Numbered from the stretch's first letter, positions 44,738-54,533 are shown. The stretch: DNA of 64,000 nucleotides from Amycolatopsis australiensis (GCF_900119165.1 NZ_FPJG01000006.1:1550001-1614000); one strand, 5' to 3'. The notes: generated by a model from the letters alone, not told the origin. Made by a program: numbers and translations.

Positions 44738-45250
44738 TCAGTGGCCGCCGTTGGCCTCTTCCTTGGCCAGGCGGTCCTTCTCACGCTCGTACGAGCGGGC
44801 GATCTCGCTCTCGGCCTCGGTGCGGCCGACCCAGGTCGAGCCCTCGACGCTCTTGCCGGGCTCGAGGTCCTTGTAGACCTCGAAGAAGTGCTGGATCTCC
44901 AGCTTGTGGAACTCGTTCAGGTGATGGATGTCGCGCAGGTGCTCCAGGCGCGGGTCGTTCGTCGGGACCGCGAGGACCTTGTCGTCCGGGCCCTTCTCGT
45001 CGGTCATCCGGAACATGCCGATCGCGCGGCAGCGGATCAGGCAGCCCGGGAACGTCGGCTCCTGCACGAGGACCAGCACGTCGAGCGGGTCGCCGTCCTG
45101 GCCGAGCGTGTCGTCGATGAAGCCGTAGTCGGCCGGGTACTGCGTGGCCGTGAACAGGGTCCGGTCCAGCTTGATGCGGCCGGTCTTGTGGTCGACCTCG
45201 TACTTGTTGCGCTCCCCCTTGGGGATTTCGATCGTGACGTCGAACTCCAC
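44738..45250 (-). CDS. ppa: Inorganic pyrophosphatase, family I
   Basis: A 170-residue soluble enzyme that hydrolyses pyrophosphate. Active-site blocks are [39 protein letters not shown] and the [11 protein letters not shown] segment. GTG 45250 has GAGGA six bases upstream; the longer frame lacks family support. It is divergent from dacB, as in M. tuberculosis (Rv3628/Rv3627c). This organism thus has both a soluble and a membrane proton-pumping pyrophosphatase in this window. Confidence 0.96.
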   Translation of the reverse strand: MEFDVTIEIPKGERNKYEVDHKTGRIKLDRTLFTATQYPADYGFIDDTLGQDGDPLDVLVLVQEPTFPGCLIRCRAIGMFRMTDEKGPDDKVLAVPTNDPRLEHLRDIHHLNEFHKLEIQHFFEVYKDLEPGKSVEGSTWVGRTEAESEIARSYEREKDRLAKEEANGGH

Positions 45251-45424
45251 GCCTGTCCTCACTGCTTCTTCGGGTGCGGGCATGCCCCGCGTCGCGGGCG
45301 GCAACCTTCATGACTGTCTTGACGTCTCCTAGTGTGGACTACGCCCTGCCGCCGGGCCGCATCGATGTCGGCCTCGCGGCATGTGACCTTGGCCCCTTCC
45401 GGGGCAGGTGAGAAGGAGTGGTGG

Positions 45425-48046
45425 GTGCCGGAAAACGACCAGCCGATGTGGCCTTCGTCGGACGAAGACCGCTCGTCGTCCGGCGCGCGGAGCACCACGC
45501 CGGCGTCCTCGTCCGACGCGTCGGAGAGCGTCGGGGAACAGTCCGGCGTGCCCAAGGTCACAGGCAGCGAGGCCCCGAAAGGCTCGTGGTTCGCGCCGAA
45601 CGTCCCACCTGAGCCGATCCCGGGGCTCAACGCGCCCGCGGAGAAACCGTCGCCCCCGCCGGCGCCGGCGAAGCAGGACCTGGCGGACCGGCTGGGGTCG
45701 CGCGAGCCGAAGCCCGCGCCGGTGACGGAGAGCACCCAGTACATCGAGGTGAAGCAGCAGCCGGCGGCCAAGCCCGAGGCGGACGCGCAGCGCACCCAGC
45801 ACATGGCGCCGCAGCAGCAGGCGCCGTGGGTGCCGGTGGAACGCAACGTCTGGCCGGCCGAGCAGCAGGATCGCCAGGACGAGCCGCAGCAGGAGAAGGC
45901 CGGGTCGCAGCCGTGGCGGGAGGAGCTGCAGCAGTGGCGCGAGGAGCAGCAGCGCCGCGAAGAGCAGCTGAAGAGCGCCGAGGCGCAGCGCCGGGACGAC
46001 GGTCAGCAGCGCGCCGACGCGTCCGCGACCCAGCGCGGGGAGCAGCCCGAGGCGCCCTGGGTTGAGCGCCGGGAGGGCGCCCAGCAGCAGGAGCAGCGCC
46101 AGGGCGACGCCCAGCAAGAGCAGCGAGCGGAGGCGCCCTGGGCCCAGCGCCGGGACGGTGCCCAGCAGCAGGAGCAGCCCCGGGACGCCCAGCCGGAACA
46201 ACGAGCCGACGCGCCCCAGATCCAGCGCCGGGAGGGCGCGCAGGAGCAGCGAGCCGAGGCGCCCTGGGCCCAGCGCCAGGACGGTGCCCAGCAGCCGCAG
46301 GAGCAGCGCCGGGACGATGCCCAGCAGCAAGACCAGCGGGCCGACGCGCCCTGGACCCAGCGCATCGAGCTGCGGGAGGACCGGACGGGCGACCGTCCGG
46401 CGGAACCGGCCGACCGCCGTCCCGCGCTCCCGCCGGAGCCGCCGCGCGGGGTCGTCCCGCCCGCGTCGGGTGGCTCGCTGGCCCGGCCGCAGCGGATCGA
46501 GCCGGACGGGCAGCGGTTCGACGCCGAGGCGACCGTCGGGATCGAACGGCCCACCCAGTTCCCCGGCGCGTTCCAGCAGCAGCCTCAGCCTCGCTCCGAG
46601 CCGCCCGCCGAAGCCCCGCCCGCCGAGCCCGCGGCCGGCGGCGAGCCGCCGAAGAAGCGCCGCAAGGGCAAGATCATCGCGCTCGTCGTGGTCGTCCTGC
46701 TGGTGCTGGCCGGCGCCGGCGTCGCGGCCGCGACGCCGAAGGTGGCGAACCGCCTCGGCCTGCCGTGGGCGCCGAACGCCCCGAAGGGTGACAGCCCGGA
46801 GCCGGCGGCCGCGACGCGGCAGCTGCAGGGCCCGGACACGGCCGGCCAGGCGCCGACCGCGAACGGCGTCAAGTCGGCACTGGCCGCCGCGGCAGGCAAC
46901 AGCGCGCTCGGGCAGCTCACCGGCAGCGTCGTCGACCCGGTGAGCAGCACGACGCTGTGGGACCACAACTCCGCGACCGCGGTGACACCCGCGTCGACGA
47001 CGAAGGTGCTGACCTCCGCGGCCGCACTGCTCGCGATGGACCCGAACACGCGGCTGTCGACGAAGATCGTGGAGGGCGCCGACCCGGGCACGGTCATCCT
47101 CGTCGGCGGCGGCGATGTCACGCTCACCGCGCTGCCGCTGGGCACCGAATCGCCGCTGTACCCGGGCGCCGCGCACGTCGACGAGCTCGTCGCGCAGGTC
47201 AAGAAGGCCAAGCCGAACGTGAAGAAGGTGCAGGTCGACCTGAGCCTCTTCAAGGGCGCGACGACCGCGCCGGGCTGGGCCGCGGGCGACGCGCCGTCGA
47301 CGTTCGCCACGCAGATCGGGTCGGTGATGGCCGACGCGGGCCGGATGGACCCGAAGAACAACGGCTCACAGCGCGTGGCCAACGCGGGCAGCGTGCTCGC
47401 CGCGACGATCGCGTCGAAGCTCAGCGCGTCGGCCGGTGGCCAGGCGACCGCGCCGAAGGACGCGAAGGTCGTCGCCGAGGTCAAGTCGGCGCCGCTGACC
47501 GAGCTGGTCTCCGACACGATGGAGCTGTCCGACGACGTGCTCGCCGAGGCCCTCGCGCGGCAGGTCGCGCTGGCCGCCGGCCAGGAGGCGAGCTTCGCCG
47601 GTGGCGCGGCGGCCACCATCAAGGTGCTGAAGGACCACGGCTTCGACACCTCGGGCGTCAAGCTGTCCGACGGCAGCGGCATCTCGACGGAGAACAAGAT
47701 CCCGGCGAAGCTGCTGACCCAGCTCCTGGCGGCCGCGGCGGCGCCGGAGGGCAAGAACCCGAACACCGCGAAGCTGCGCCCGATGCTGGCCGGCCTGCCG
47801 GTGGCGGGCGGCTCCGGCACCCTCGCCGACAAGCGGTTCGAGACGCCCGCGTCGCAAGCCGGGCGTGGCTGGGTCCGGGCGAAGACGGGCACGCTGACCG
47901 GCGTCAACACGCTCGCCGGGCTGGTGCTCGACCAGGACGGCCGGGTGCTGGTGTTCGCGTTCATGTCCAACGGCTCGGACCAGCAGCCGGGCCGTGACGC
48001 CATCGACGCGCTGGCGACGAGCCTCCGCAAGTGCGGGTGCTCGTAG
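45425..48046 (+). CDS. dacB: D-alanyl-D-alanine carboxypeptidase (PBP4 type) with long cytoplasmic repeat region
   Basis: An 873-residue protein. Residues 1-~400 are hydrophilic, Gln/Arg/Glu-rich and repetitive, built on units such as AEAPWAQRRDGAQQQEQ coded at about 46030-46360. One membrane helix follows KKRRKGK (about 416-440), so the repeats face the cytoplasm. The extracellular domain is a class C PBP: ASTTK (nucleophile Ser), SDGSGIS (SxN equivalent) and AKTGTLTG. It trims pentapeptide stems or cuts cross-links. AAGGAG precedes GTG 45425 at six bases. Family members such as Rv3627c lack so long a cytoplasmic arm. It belongs to the dacB-metalloprotease-tilS-hpt block. Confidence 0.92.
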   Translation: MPENDQPMWPSSDEDRSSSGARSTTPASSSDASESVGEQSGVPKVTGSEAPKGSWFAPNVPPEPIPGLNAPAEKPSPPPAPAKQDLADRLGSREPKPAPVTESTQYIEVKQQPAAKPEADAQRTQHMAPQQQAPWVPVERNVWPAEQQDRQDEPQQEKAGSQPWREELQQWREEQQRREEQLKSAEAQRRDDGQQRADASATQRGEQPEAPWVERREGAQQQEQRQGDAQQEQRAEAPWAQRRDGAQQQEQPRDAQPEQRADAPQIQRREGAQEQRAEAPWAQRQDGAQQPQEQRRDDAQQQDQRADAPWTQRIELREDRTGDRPAEPADRRPALPPEPPRGVVPPASGGSLARPQRIEPDGQRFDAEATVGIERPTQFPGAFQQQPQPRSEPPAEAPPAEPAAGGEPPKKRRKGKIIALVVVVLLVLAGAGVAAATPKVANRLGLPWAPNAPKGDSPEPAAATRQLQGPDTAGQAPTANGVKSALAAAAGNSALGQLTGSVVDPVSSTTLWDHNSATAVTPASTTKVLTSAAALLAMDPNTRLSTKIVEGADPGTVILVGGGDVTLTALPLGTESPLYPGAAHVDELVAQVKKAKPNVKKVQVDLSLFKGATTAPGWAAGDAPSTFATQIGSVMADAGRMDPKNNGSQRVANAGSVLAATIASKLSASAGGQATAPKDAKVVAEVKSAPLTELVSDTMELSDDVLAEALARQVALAAGQEASFAGGAAATIKVLKDHGFDTSGVKLSDGSGISTENKIPAKLLTQLLAAAAAPEGKNPNTAKLRPMLAGLPVAGGSGTLADKRFETPASQAGRGWVRAKTGTLTGVNTLAGLVLDQDGRVLVFAFMSNGSDQQPGRDAIDALATSLRKCGCS

Positions 48047-48112
48047 CGGCGGACGCCGAACCGTGCGGAGATCGTGGCCGGAAACCCGTCCGGGGCAGGT
48101 AGCGTCGGAAGG

Positions 48113-49150
48113 GTGAGTCAGGAAACCGGGACCCGGCCCATGGTCGACTGGGCGCTCGCCGCGCAGACCGGCGCGCTGCTCGTGCGCGGCGGGCCGCAGG
48201 TGCCCCGCGAAGAGGCCGAGACGGCCGTCACCGACCTGCGCGAGCTCACCGTCGTGGCCGAAGGGCACGTCCGGGAGCTGACGAACCTGGGCCTCGACCT
48301 GCCGCTGCTGCCCGGCGAGGTCGTCGACCGCCCCGGCTGGGTGCGCTCGGCCGCGGCCGGGCTGGACGCGCTGACCGGGCGCGCGCTGCCGCGTCAGGGC
48401 GGGCCGCTGGGGCCGCTGCTCGCCGGGGGCGCCGGCGTGCAGACCGGCTTGGTGCTCGCGTTCCTCGCCAGCCGCGTCCTCGGCCAGTACGACCCCTTCG
48501 GCGGCGAAGGCAAGGAAGGACAGCTGCTGCTCGTCGCGCCGAACGTCGTCGCCGCCGAGCAGGCGATGGACGTGCCCGGCCGCGACTTCCGGCTCTGGGT
48601 CTGCCTGCACGAGTGCACGCACCGGCTCCAGTTCACCGCGGTCCGGTGGCTGCGCGACTACTTCGCCGACGAGGTCGAACGGCTCGTCTCGGGCCTCGCC
48701 GGCGGCGGCACCGACAGCCTCGCCGACCTGTTCGGCCGGCTCCCCGAGGCGATCAAGCAGGGCCCGAAGCTGAACCTCGCCGAGCTGCTGCAGTCGCCGA
48801 AGGAACGGGCGGTGTTCGACCGCCTGCTGGCGCTCTCGACGCTGCTGGAGGGCCACGCCGACTACGTGATGGACGCCGTCGGCCCGCAGGTCGTGCCGAG
48901 CGTCGACACGATCCGCGCGCGGTTCACCGCCCGGCGCAAGGGCGGCGGCGTCTTCGACCGGCTGCTGCGCGCGCTCCTCGGCGTCGACGCGAAGATCCGC
49001 CAGTACGAGGAAGGCGCGAAGTTCACGAAGCACGTCGTGGACGCGGTCGGCATGGACGGCTTCAACGCCGTGTGGCGGTCGCCGAACACGCTGCCGTCGC
49101 GCGCCGAGATCAGCGATCCCGCCGCGTGGGTCCGGCGTCTGCACGGATGA
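48113..49150 (+). CDS. Zinc metalloprotease-like protein (DUF2342, Rv3626c-type)
   Basis: A 345-residue protein of the family formerly labelled 'coenzyme F420 biosynthesis associated'. The zinc motif is CLHECTHRLQF (HExxH), with a downstream EGHADYVMD that supplies the third ligand, as in gluzincin-like peptidases. No signal peptide is evident. GTG 48113 lies 7 bases after TAGCGT (48100-48105), a likely -10, so the gene may be leaderless. Its stop overlaps tilS by 4 bp. The physiological substrate is unknown. Confidence 0.88.
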   Translation: MSQETGTRPMVDWALAAQTGALLVRGGPQVPREEAETAVTDLRELTVVAEGHVRELTNLGLDLPLLPGEVVDRPGWVRSAAAGLDALTGRALPRQGGPLGPLLAGGAGVQTGLVLAFLASRVLGQYDPFGGEGKEGQLLLVAPNVVAAEQAMDVPGRDFRLWVCLHECTHRLQFTAVRWLRDYFADEVERLVSGLAGGGTDSLADLFGRLPEAIKQGPKLNLAELLQSPKERAVFDRLLALSTLLEGHADYVMDAVGPQVVPSVDTIRARFTARRKGGGVFDRLLRALLGVDAKIRQYEEGAKFTKHVVDAVGMDGFNAVWRSPNTLPSRAEISDPAAWVRRLHG

Positions 49151-50106
49151 CCGGGCCGTCCGTCGCGGCCGTCCGCCGGGCGGTCCGCGCGTTCCTGGAC
49201 ACCGTCGAGGCACCGCCCGAGCTGTGCGTCGCGGTCTCCGGCGGCGCCGACTCGCTCGCGCTGGCCGAAGCCACGGCCCACGAAGGCCGGCGGCGTGGTC
49301 ACCGGGTCCGTGCGCTGGTCGTCGACCACGGCCTGCAGGAGGGCTCGGCGAAGATCGCGCGTGACGCGGCCGCCGCGGCCGAGTCGCTCGGCGTCGACGA
49401 AGCCGAGGTGCGCCGCGTCGACGTCACCGGTCCCGGCGGTCCCGAAGCGGCCGCGCGCAAGGCCCGCTACCGCGCACTGGCCGGACACGACCTGGTCCTG
49501 CTCGGCCACACCCTCGACGACCAGGCGGAAACGGTCCTGCTCGGCCTCGGCCGCGGCTCCGGCCCCCGCAGCGTCGCCGGGATGCGGCCGCACGACCCGC
49601 CGTGGGGCCGTCCACTGCTCGCCGTCCCGCGCGCCACCACGCGGCAGGCCTGCGCGGAGCTCGGTGTCGAGCCGTGGGAGGACCCGCACAACGCCGAGCC
49701 GCGCTTCACCCGCGTCCGGTTGCGCACCGAAGTCCTGCCGTTGCTGGAGGACGTCCTCAACGGCGGCGTCGCCGGCGCGCTCGCCCGCACGGCCGCGCAG
49801 CTGCGTGAGGACAGCGAGGCGTTGGACACACTGGCGGACAGGATCTTCACCCGCGCGGGCGGCCCCGAAGGGCTGGACGTCGCCACGCTCGAGCCGGAAC
49901 CGGCGGCCGTGCGGCGGCGGGTTCTCCGCAGGTGGCTGCTGGCCTCAGGCGTGCGGGAGCTCACCGACGCGCACCTGCGCGCGGTCGACGAGCTGGTCGC
50001 CCGGTGGCGTGGTCAGGGCGGCGTGTGGTTGCCGGGCAACTTGGAGGCGCGCCGGGCACATGGCAGGCTCTGCCTCACCTCCCAACCCACCACACGAGGA
50101 GAATGA
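49147..50106 (+). CDS. tilS: tRNA(Ile)-lysidine synthetase
   Basis: A 319-residue enzyme that converts C34 of tRNA-Ile(CAU) to lysidine so that it reads AUA. The PP-loop is AVSGGADSLALAEAT at residues 29-43; VVDHGLQEGSAKIA, LLGHTLDDQAETVLLGL and NAEPRFTRVRLRTEVLP are family blocks. It is the short actinobacterial form without a full C-terminal extension. ATG 49147 overlaps the previous stop (ATGA), and hpt follows at 3 bp. The gene pair tilS-hpt is conserved widely. Confidence 0.96.
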   Translation: MTGPSVAAVRRAVRAFLDTVEAPPELCVAVSGGADSLALAEATAHEGRRRGHRVRALVVDHGLQEGSAKIARDAAAAAESLGVDEAEVRRVDVTGPGGPEAAARKARYRALAGHDLVLLGHTLDDQAETVLLGLGRGSGPRSVAGMRPHDPPWGRPLLAVPRATTRQACAELGVEPWEDPHNAEPRFTRVRLRTEVLPLLEDVLNGGVAGALARTAAQLREDSEALDTLADRIFTRAGGPEGLDVATLEPEPAAVRRRVLRRWLLASGVRELTDAHLRAVDELVARWRGQGGVWLPGNLEARRAHGRLCLTSQPTTRGE

Positions 50107-50109
50107 CCC

Positions 50110-50661
50110 GTGTACGAGGGCGAAATCGCCTCCGTGCTCGTCACCGAGCAGCAGATCAAGGACAAGATCACGGAGCTGTCGGCGCAGATCGCCGCCGACT
50201 ATCCGGCCAACGGGCAGGGCGAACTCCTGCTGGTGGGCGTCCTGAAGGGCGCGGTCATGTTCATGACCGACTTCGCCCGCGCGCTGCCGCTGCCGACGCA
50301 GCTGGAGTTCATGGCCGTGTCCTCGTACGGCTCCTCGACGTCGTCGTCCGGCGTCGTGCGCATCCTCAAGGACCTCGACCGCGACATCGCGGGCCGGGAC
50401 GTGCTGATCGTCGAGGACATCGTCGACTCCGGCCTGACGCTGTCGTGGCTGCTGAAGAACCTCGCGAGCCGCAACCCGGCGTCGCTCGAGGTGGTTTCGC
50501 TGCTGCGCAAGCCGGAAGCGGTGAAGGTGGACGTGCCGGTGAAGTACATCGGCTTCGACATCCCCAACGAGTTCGTCGTCGGCTACGGCCTGGACTACGC
50601 CGAGCGCTACCGGGACCTGCCCTACATCGGGACGCTGGACCCGAAGGTCTACACGTCCTAG
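50110..50661 (+). CDS. hpt: Hypoxanthine phosphoribosyltransferase
   Basis: A 183-residue purine salvage enzyme. The PRPP-binding loop is [18 protein letters not shown], and [14 protein letters not shown] and [18 protein letters not shown] are typical of HPRT. AGGAG precedes GTG 50110 at 8 bases. It completes the dacB-tilS-hpt core block. In M. tuberculosis ftsH follows after an ESX-related insertion, and the same is seen here. Confidence 0.96.
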   Translation: MYEGEIASVLVTEQQIKDKITELSAQIAADYPANGQGELLLVGVLKGAVMFMTDFARALPLPTQLEFMAVSSYGSSTSSSGVVRILKDLDRDIAGRDVLIVEDIVDSGLTLSWLLKNLASRNPASLEVVSLLRKPEAVKVDVPVKYIGFDIPNEFVVGYGLDYAERYRDLPYIGTLDPKVYTS

Positions 50662-50805
50662 TTCACCGACCGTTCACCGCAACCACCGGATTCGCGGAAC
50701 CCCGGCTTCGCCGATTGCGTCATAGGCTCTGATCACGTGCGTTAACCTATGCGAAGACCAATCGTGCCCGCGGTGACCGGGTCGGGGGAACGGGAGAGAG
50801 CTCAG

Positions 50806-51171
50806 ATGGGGAACAGCAGCGCTGCCGACGCGAACGCGTTCAAGGCCGCCGCCGCGGCGGGCCAGGTCGGGATCGACCCCGACGCCGCGCAGACCGTGCT
50901 GAACAAGATCCGCACCGGCAAGGACGCGGTCGAGGCCCTCCTGGCGGGCGCGGCCACGCTCGCGCAGCCGCCGAAGCTCGGCGACAACCCGGTCGGCAAC
51001 GCGATGGCCGCCAAGTTCGTCCAGCGCGCGGACGGCGGGAACGACTCCTACTCCGCCGCGCTACAGAACCTGCTCGACCAGTACACCGCCGCCGAGGAGG
51101 GCATCGTCACGGCGATGGCCCGGTACCACGAGATCGACCAGGCCGCGGCCGACCCGTTCCGCAACGCCTGA
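50806..51171 (+). CDS. Small ESX-associated protein (WXG100-like position)
   Basis: A 121-residue helical protein without signal peptide or membrane segment. The C-terminal half (YSAALQNLLDQYTAAEEGIV then TAMARYHEID) is a long amphipathic helix like those of type VII secretion substrates, but no canonical WxG turn is present. It stands directly before a PPE-like gene and two EspG-like genes, so it is plausibly a partner or substrate of that set. GGGAGAG lies upstream of ATG 50806. Identity is inferred from context. Confidence 0.6.
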   Translation: MGNSSAADANAFKAAAAAGQVGIDPDAAQTVLNKIRTGKDAVEALLAGAATLAQPPKLGDNPVGNAMAAKFVQRADGGNDSYSAALQNLLDQYTAAEEGIVTAMARYHEIDQAAADPFRNA

Positions 51172-51194
51172 GTCCAGAGGGGGATTTCGAAGTC

Positions 51195-52568
51195 ATGGCT
51201 CCGAACCACACCGACCAGCAGCCGACGACCGAACCCGGCTCGCTCGTCCCGCTCGGCGACAACTCGGCGTCGCAGAACATCGTCGAAAGCGCCCGTGGCC
51301 GCTCCGACGGCTTCGACATGGGCAGCGACCGCGCGATCGCGAACCCGCCGAACTGGAACGCGCAGGGCAGCCAGCAGCTGTACAACGGCGCGGTCAACAA
51401 CAACGACCCCGGCACGGCGGAAGCGACCGGCCAGGCGTGGGCCCACCACGGCAGCGAGCTGAAGCAGGCGTCCGACCACCTGTACAACGCGATCGCCGAG
51501 CTGGGCAACGCGTGGGTCGGCCGGGGTGCCGCGGGCGCGCAGGGCGCGCTGGTGGCCATCGCCAACTCCGGTTCGCAGGCGTCCGAAGCCGCGCACACGA
51601 TGTCCGACCGGCTCGCCCGGCAGGCCGCGGCGGCCGCCGAGGTCAAGAAGATGCCGGCGCCGAAGGAGTACGACCCCAAGCAGGCCATGGCGGCGGCGCT
51701 GGCCGGCGGCCCGGCGGCGCTGATCGCCGACCAGAAGGCGCAGGCCGACGCGGCGAACGACGTCAAGGCGCAGCAGGTCGCGTTCTTCAACGCCTACACG
51801 AAGGCGATGAGCGAGGTCGACAGCTCGACCCCGAGCTTCGGCCCGGAGTCGCTCGGCATGAAGCCGACGGCGTCGCACAACTCCGTGTCCTTCAACGCGG
51901 TCAACACCGTCGGCAGCACGGGTCCCGTGGAGGGCCTGTCCAGCCCGGGCGGCGCGGTGTTCGCCTCCGGTGGCTCGGCCTTCGGCGGCCACGGCGCCTA
52001 CGGCGCGCAGCACGCGGCGGTCGGCGGCCCGAACGGGGCCAACGGCGGTGTCGCGGGCTTCGGCCAGGACGCGACGCTGGGCAGTGACGGCGCCGGCGGC
52101 ACCCTCACCGGCACGGGCGCGGGGCACGTCGCCCCGGGCGCCGCGCAGACCGGCGGGAGCAACCCGCTCGGCAAGATCGGCATGGGGCTCGGCATCGGCG
52201 GCGTCGCCGGCGGTCTCGGCGCGCTGGCGTCGCGGGCGCTCGGTGCCGGCAGCAAGTCGGGTGCGAAGGCCCAGAACGACACGACGCTGGCATCGGCCGA
52301 GGGTCAGGGCCAGAGCGCGGCTTCGGCACAGGCGCCGCAGCAGGGCGTCGTCTCGCCGACGGGCACCATCGGCGGGCAGACGCCGCCGCCGATGAACCCG
52401 GCGGGCATGGGCGGCATGGCCCCGCACGGCGGCCAGGGCGAGCAGGACGAGGAGCACACGCACGCGTCGTTCCTCATCGAAGCCGACCCGGACGCGGCGT
52501 TCGGCGCGAACCAGGCGACCCCGCCGCCGGTGATCGGCGCGTGGTCGGAGGACGAAGAGGACCGCTGA
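51195..52568 (+). CDS. PPE/WXG-like type VII secretion substrate
   Basis: A 457-residue protein. The helical N-terminal part contains LYNAIAELGNAWVGRGAAGA, a helix-turn-helix with a W-x-G turn at about residues 96-108, as in PPE/WXG substrates. Residues ~240-400 are Gly/Ala-rich and flexible. The end, PPPVIGAWSEDEEDR, carries the PPVIG motif seen at the end of PPE-type proteins in Pseudonocardiaceae. It is followed by two EspG-like chaperone genes, the usual partners of such substrates. Secretion through an ESX core encoded elsewhere is likely. Confidence 0.78.
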   Translation: MAPNHTDQQPTTEPGSLVPLGDNSASQNIVESARGRSDGFDMGSDRAIANPPNWNAQGSQQLYNGAVNNNDPGTAEATGQAWAHHGSELKQASDHLYNAIAELGNAWVGRGAAGAQGALVAIANSGSQASEAAHTMSDRLARQAAAAAEVKKMPAPKEYDPKQAMAAALAGGPAALIADQKAQADAANDVKAQQVAFFNAYTKAMSEVDSSTPSFGPESLGMKPTASHNSVSFNAVNTVGSTGPVEGLSSPGGAVFASGGSAFGGHGAYGAQHAAVGGPNGANGGVAGFGQDATLGSDGAGGTLTGTGAGHVAPGAAQTGGSNPLGKIGMGLGIGGVAGGLGALASRALGAGSKSGAKAQNDTTLASAEGQGQSAASAQAPQQGVVSPTGTIGGQTPPPMNPAGMGGMAPHGGQGEQDEEHTHASFLIEADPDAAFGANQATPPPVIGAWSEDEEDR

Positions 52569-52617
52569 TCCGAGGCCGGGCGCGCGCGGCGCGCCCGGCT
52601 CGTCCGTTCCTGGGGGG

Positions 52618-53403
52618 ATGGCTCCGATGCCGAACGCCGAGCTGCTCACCCCGGTCGAGGTGGACTTCCTGTGGGAGTCCGCCGGGCTGGGCGAGCTGCC
52701 GTACCCGCTGCGCATCCGCTCGCACGGCGCGACCGTGGACGAGCGGGAGATGCTGCGCAGGCGCACGCTGGAGGGCCTGGCCGCGCGCGGGCTGGCCGAC
52801 GGCCGCGGCCGTCCGGAACCGCACGTCGAGGACTGCTTCGGCGTGCTGGCGCAGCCCGAGCTGAGCCTGGACGCGGTCCAGCTCATCGCCCCGGAAGCCG
52901 AGCCGCTGCTGGCGATCGCCGGCGTGCTGGGCGGGCTGGGGCTGCTGGCCGTGCAGGACACCCGTGGCCTGCACCTGCAGCCGTGCCCGCCGGACGGGCT
53001 GGCGAGCGCGATCGTCTCGCTGCTGCCCGGTGCGCCGCGCGGGTCCGAGAAGTCGATCACGGTCCCGCTGGAGCAGCTGACCGGCGGCGATTTCCTGGCC
53101 CGCCGCGGCGGCGGGGACGAACGCGCGTCGGCGGACGAGGACCGCAAGGCGCTGGCCCGCCTGCAGGCCCAGCCGCGGCTGCGCGGCGGCCAGATCGCGG
53201 CCAACGCACGTTCCCGGATGGGCGGCCGGACGCGTACACCCGTGCTGAGCTGGTTCGACACCGAGTCGGGCCGGTACTTCACACAGGCCACCCGCGGCCG
53301 TGACGGCCGTGACTGGGTCACGATCGCTCCCGCCGACGCGGCGACCCTGCGGCACCGGCTCGGGGAGATGCTCGCGGGAGCGGCGCAGACCAGCACGGTC
53401 TGA
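52618..53403 (+). CDS. ESX secretion-associated chaperone, EspG family
   Basis: A 261-residue cytosolic protein with clear EspG features: VDFLWESAGLGELPYPLRI near the N-terminus, then RSHGATVDEREMLRRRTLEG, LVSLLPG...GSEKSITVP-type central segment, and WFDTESGRYF with GRDWVTIAPADAATLRHRL at the end. EspG proteins hold PPE substrates in a secretable state. ATG is taken at 52618; an ATG six bases downstream is equally possible. It is paralogous to the next gene. Confidence 0.88.
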   Translation: MAPMPNAELLTPVEVDFLWESAGLGELPYPLRIRSHGATVDEREMLRRRTLEGLAARGLADGRGRPEPHVEDCFGVLAQPELSLDAVQLIAPEAEPLLAIAGVLGGLGLLAVQDTRGLHLQPCPPDGLASAIVSLLPGAPRGSEKSITVPLEQLTGGDFLARRGGGDERASADEDRKALARLQAQPRLRGGQIAANARSRMGGRTRTPVLSWFDTESGRYFTQATRGRDGRDWVTIAPADAATLRHRLGEMLAGAAQTSTV

Positions 53404-53503
53404 CGTCGCTCGCCGCTGCCAGAATCGGGCTGCGGCAATCCCGGCGATCGTTTTCTGTCGGTGGCGCGGGCTACGCTGAGCAAGAGTCCGATCCGGGAGA
53501 GTA

Positions 53504-54331
53504 GTGATGCAAGAGTTCTTCTCGCCGTTGGCGTTCGACTTCCTCTGGGAGTCGGCGCAGGCAGGCGAGCTGCCGTACCCGCTGCTGGTCCGGTCGCACG
53601 GCGCGACCGAGGACGAGCGCGTCTCGCTGCGCCACCGCGTCGACGTCGAGCTGAAGGCCCGAGGGATCCGCGAGCCACGCGGCAGGCTCGCACCGCCGAT
53701 CGAGGACGCGCTGCAGCTGCTGGCCTTCGCCCCGCTGACCATCGACGCGCTGCACATCCCGCAGTTCGAGGCGCCGACGGTCGGCGTGCTCGCGGCGGCC
53801 GACGACACCAAGGGCGTCATGGCGGTCCAGGACGCCGACGGCATCTGGCTGCGCGATGTCCCGCCGGACGGCCTGGTCTCCGCCGTCATCGGCGTGCTGC
53901 CCGCCGGGCCACGCGGGACCGAGGCATCGGTCACACTCCCGCTGGACGACGCGCTGCGCACGCCGCCGATCCGGGTGCCCGTCTCGCTGCCGTCGCACCA
54001 GGGTGAGGAAGACGACACGCGTCGCGGGAAGAGCCGCCGCACGCCGCTGAGCGAGCGCATCACCACCGACCCGCGCGAGGCGTACGGCCGCATCGCGGGC
54101 CAGCCGCGGCAGCGCGGCGGTCAGCTGGCGGCGAACAGCCGTTCGCAGGTCGGAGCCAAGCAACGGTCCCGCGTGCTGGCCTGGTTCGACACCGCGACCG
54201 GCCGCTACCTGAGCGTCTCCCGCGCGGGTACGGACGGCCGCGAGTGGGTCACGGTGGCCCCCGCCGACGCGGCGACGCTGCGGACCAGGCTGGGCGAGAT
54301 GGTGAGCAGTGTGTCCGACGGCACGCGTTAG
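53504..54331 (+). CDS. ESX secretion-associated chaperone, EspG family (second copy)
   Basis: A 275-residue paralog of the preceding gene, with FDFLWESAQAGELPYPLLV, RSHGATEDERVSLRHRVDV and WFDTATGRYL plus GREWVTVAPADAATLRTRL. A basic linker (TRRGKSRRTPLSERI) separates the halves. Two EspG genes in tandem after one PPE-like gene suggest either separate substrates or a heterodimer. A ~100-bp spacer separates them, so it may have its own promoter. ftsH begins 202 bp downstream. Confidence 0.88.
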   Translation: MMQEFFSPLAFDFLWESAQAGELPYPLLVRSHGATEDERVSLRHRVDVELKARGIREPRGRLAPPIEDALQLLAFAPLTIDALHIPQFEAPTVGVLAAADDTKGVMAVQDADGIWLRDVPPDGLVSAVIGVLPAGPRGTEASVTLPLDDALRTPPIRVPVSLPSHQGEEDDTRRGKSRRTPLSERITTDPREAYGRIAGQPRQRGGQLAANSRSQVGAKQRSRVLAWFDTATGRYLSVSRAGTDGREWVTVAPADAATLRTRLGEMVSSVSDGTR

Positions 54332-54533
54332 CGTGAGCTGTGCGGATGTCCGTCGGGAACCCGGGCGCGGTATCGCCCGTTGACCTGCGAGAGGCTCACA
54401 GGGGATGAACGCGGCGGCGGACGGTACCCTGATGGGACGGGTGTCCAGGCACCGCGGGTTGTCAAGATCGTGATGGCGGGTATCACAGGAGCCGCCCAAC
54501 CAGGGAGGGTCGAGGCCACCAGGGCCGAGTCGT

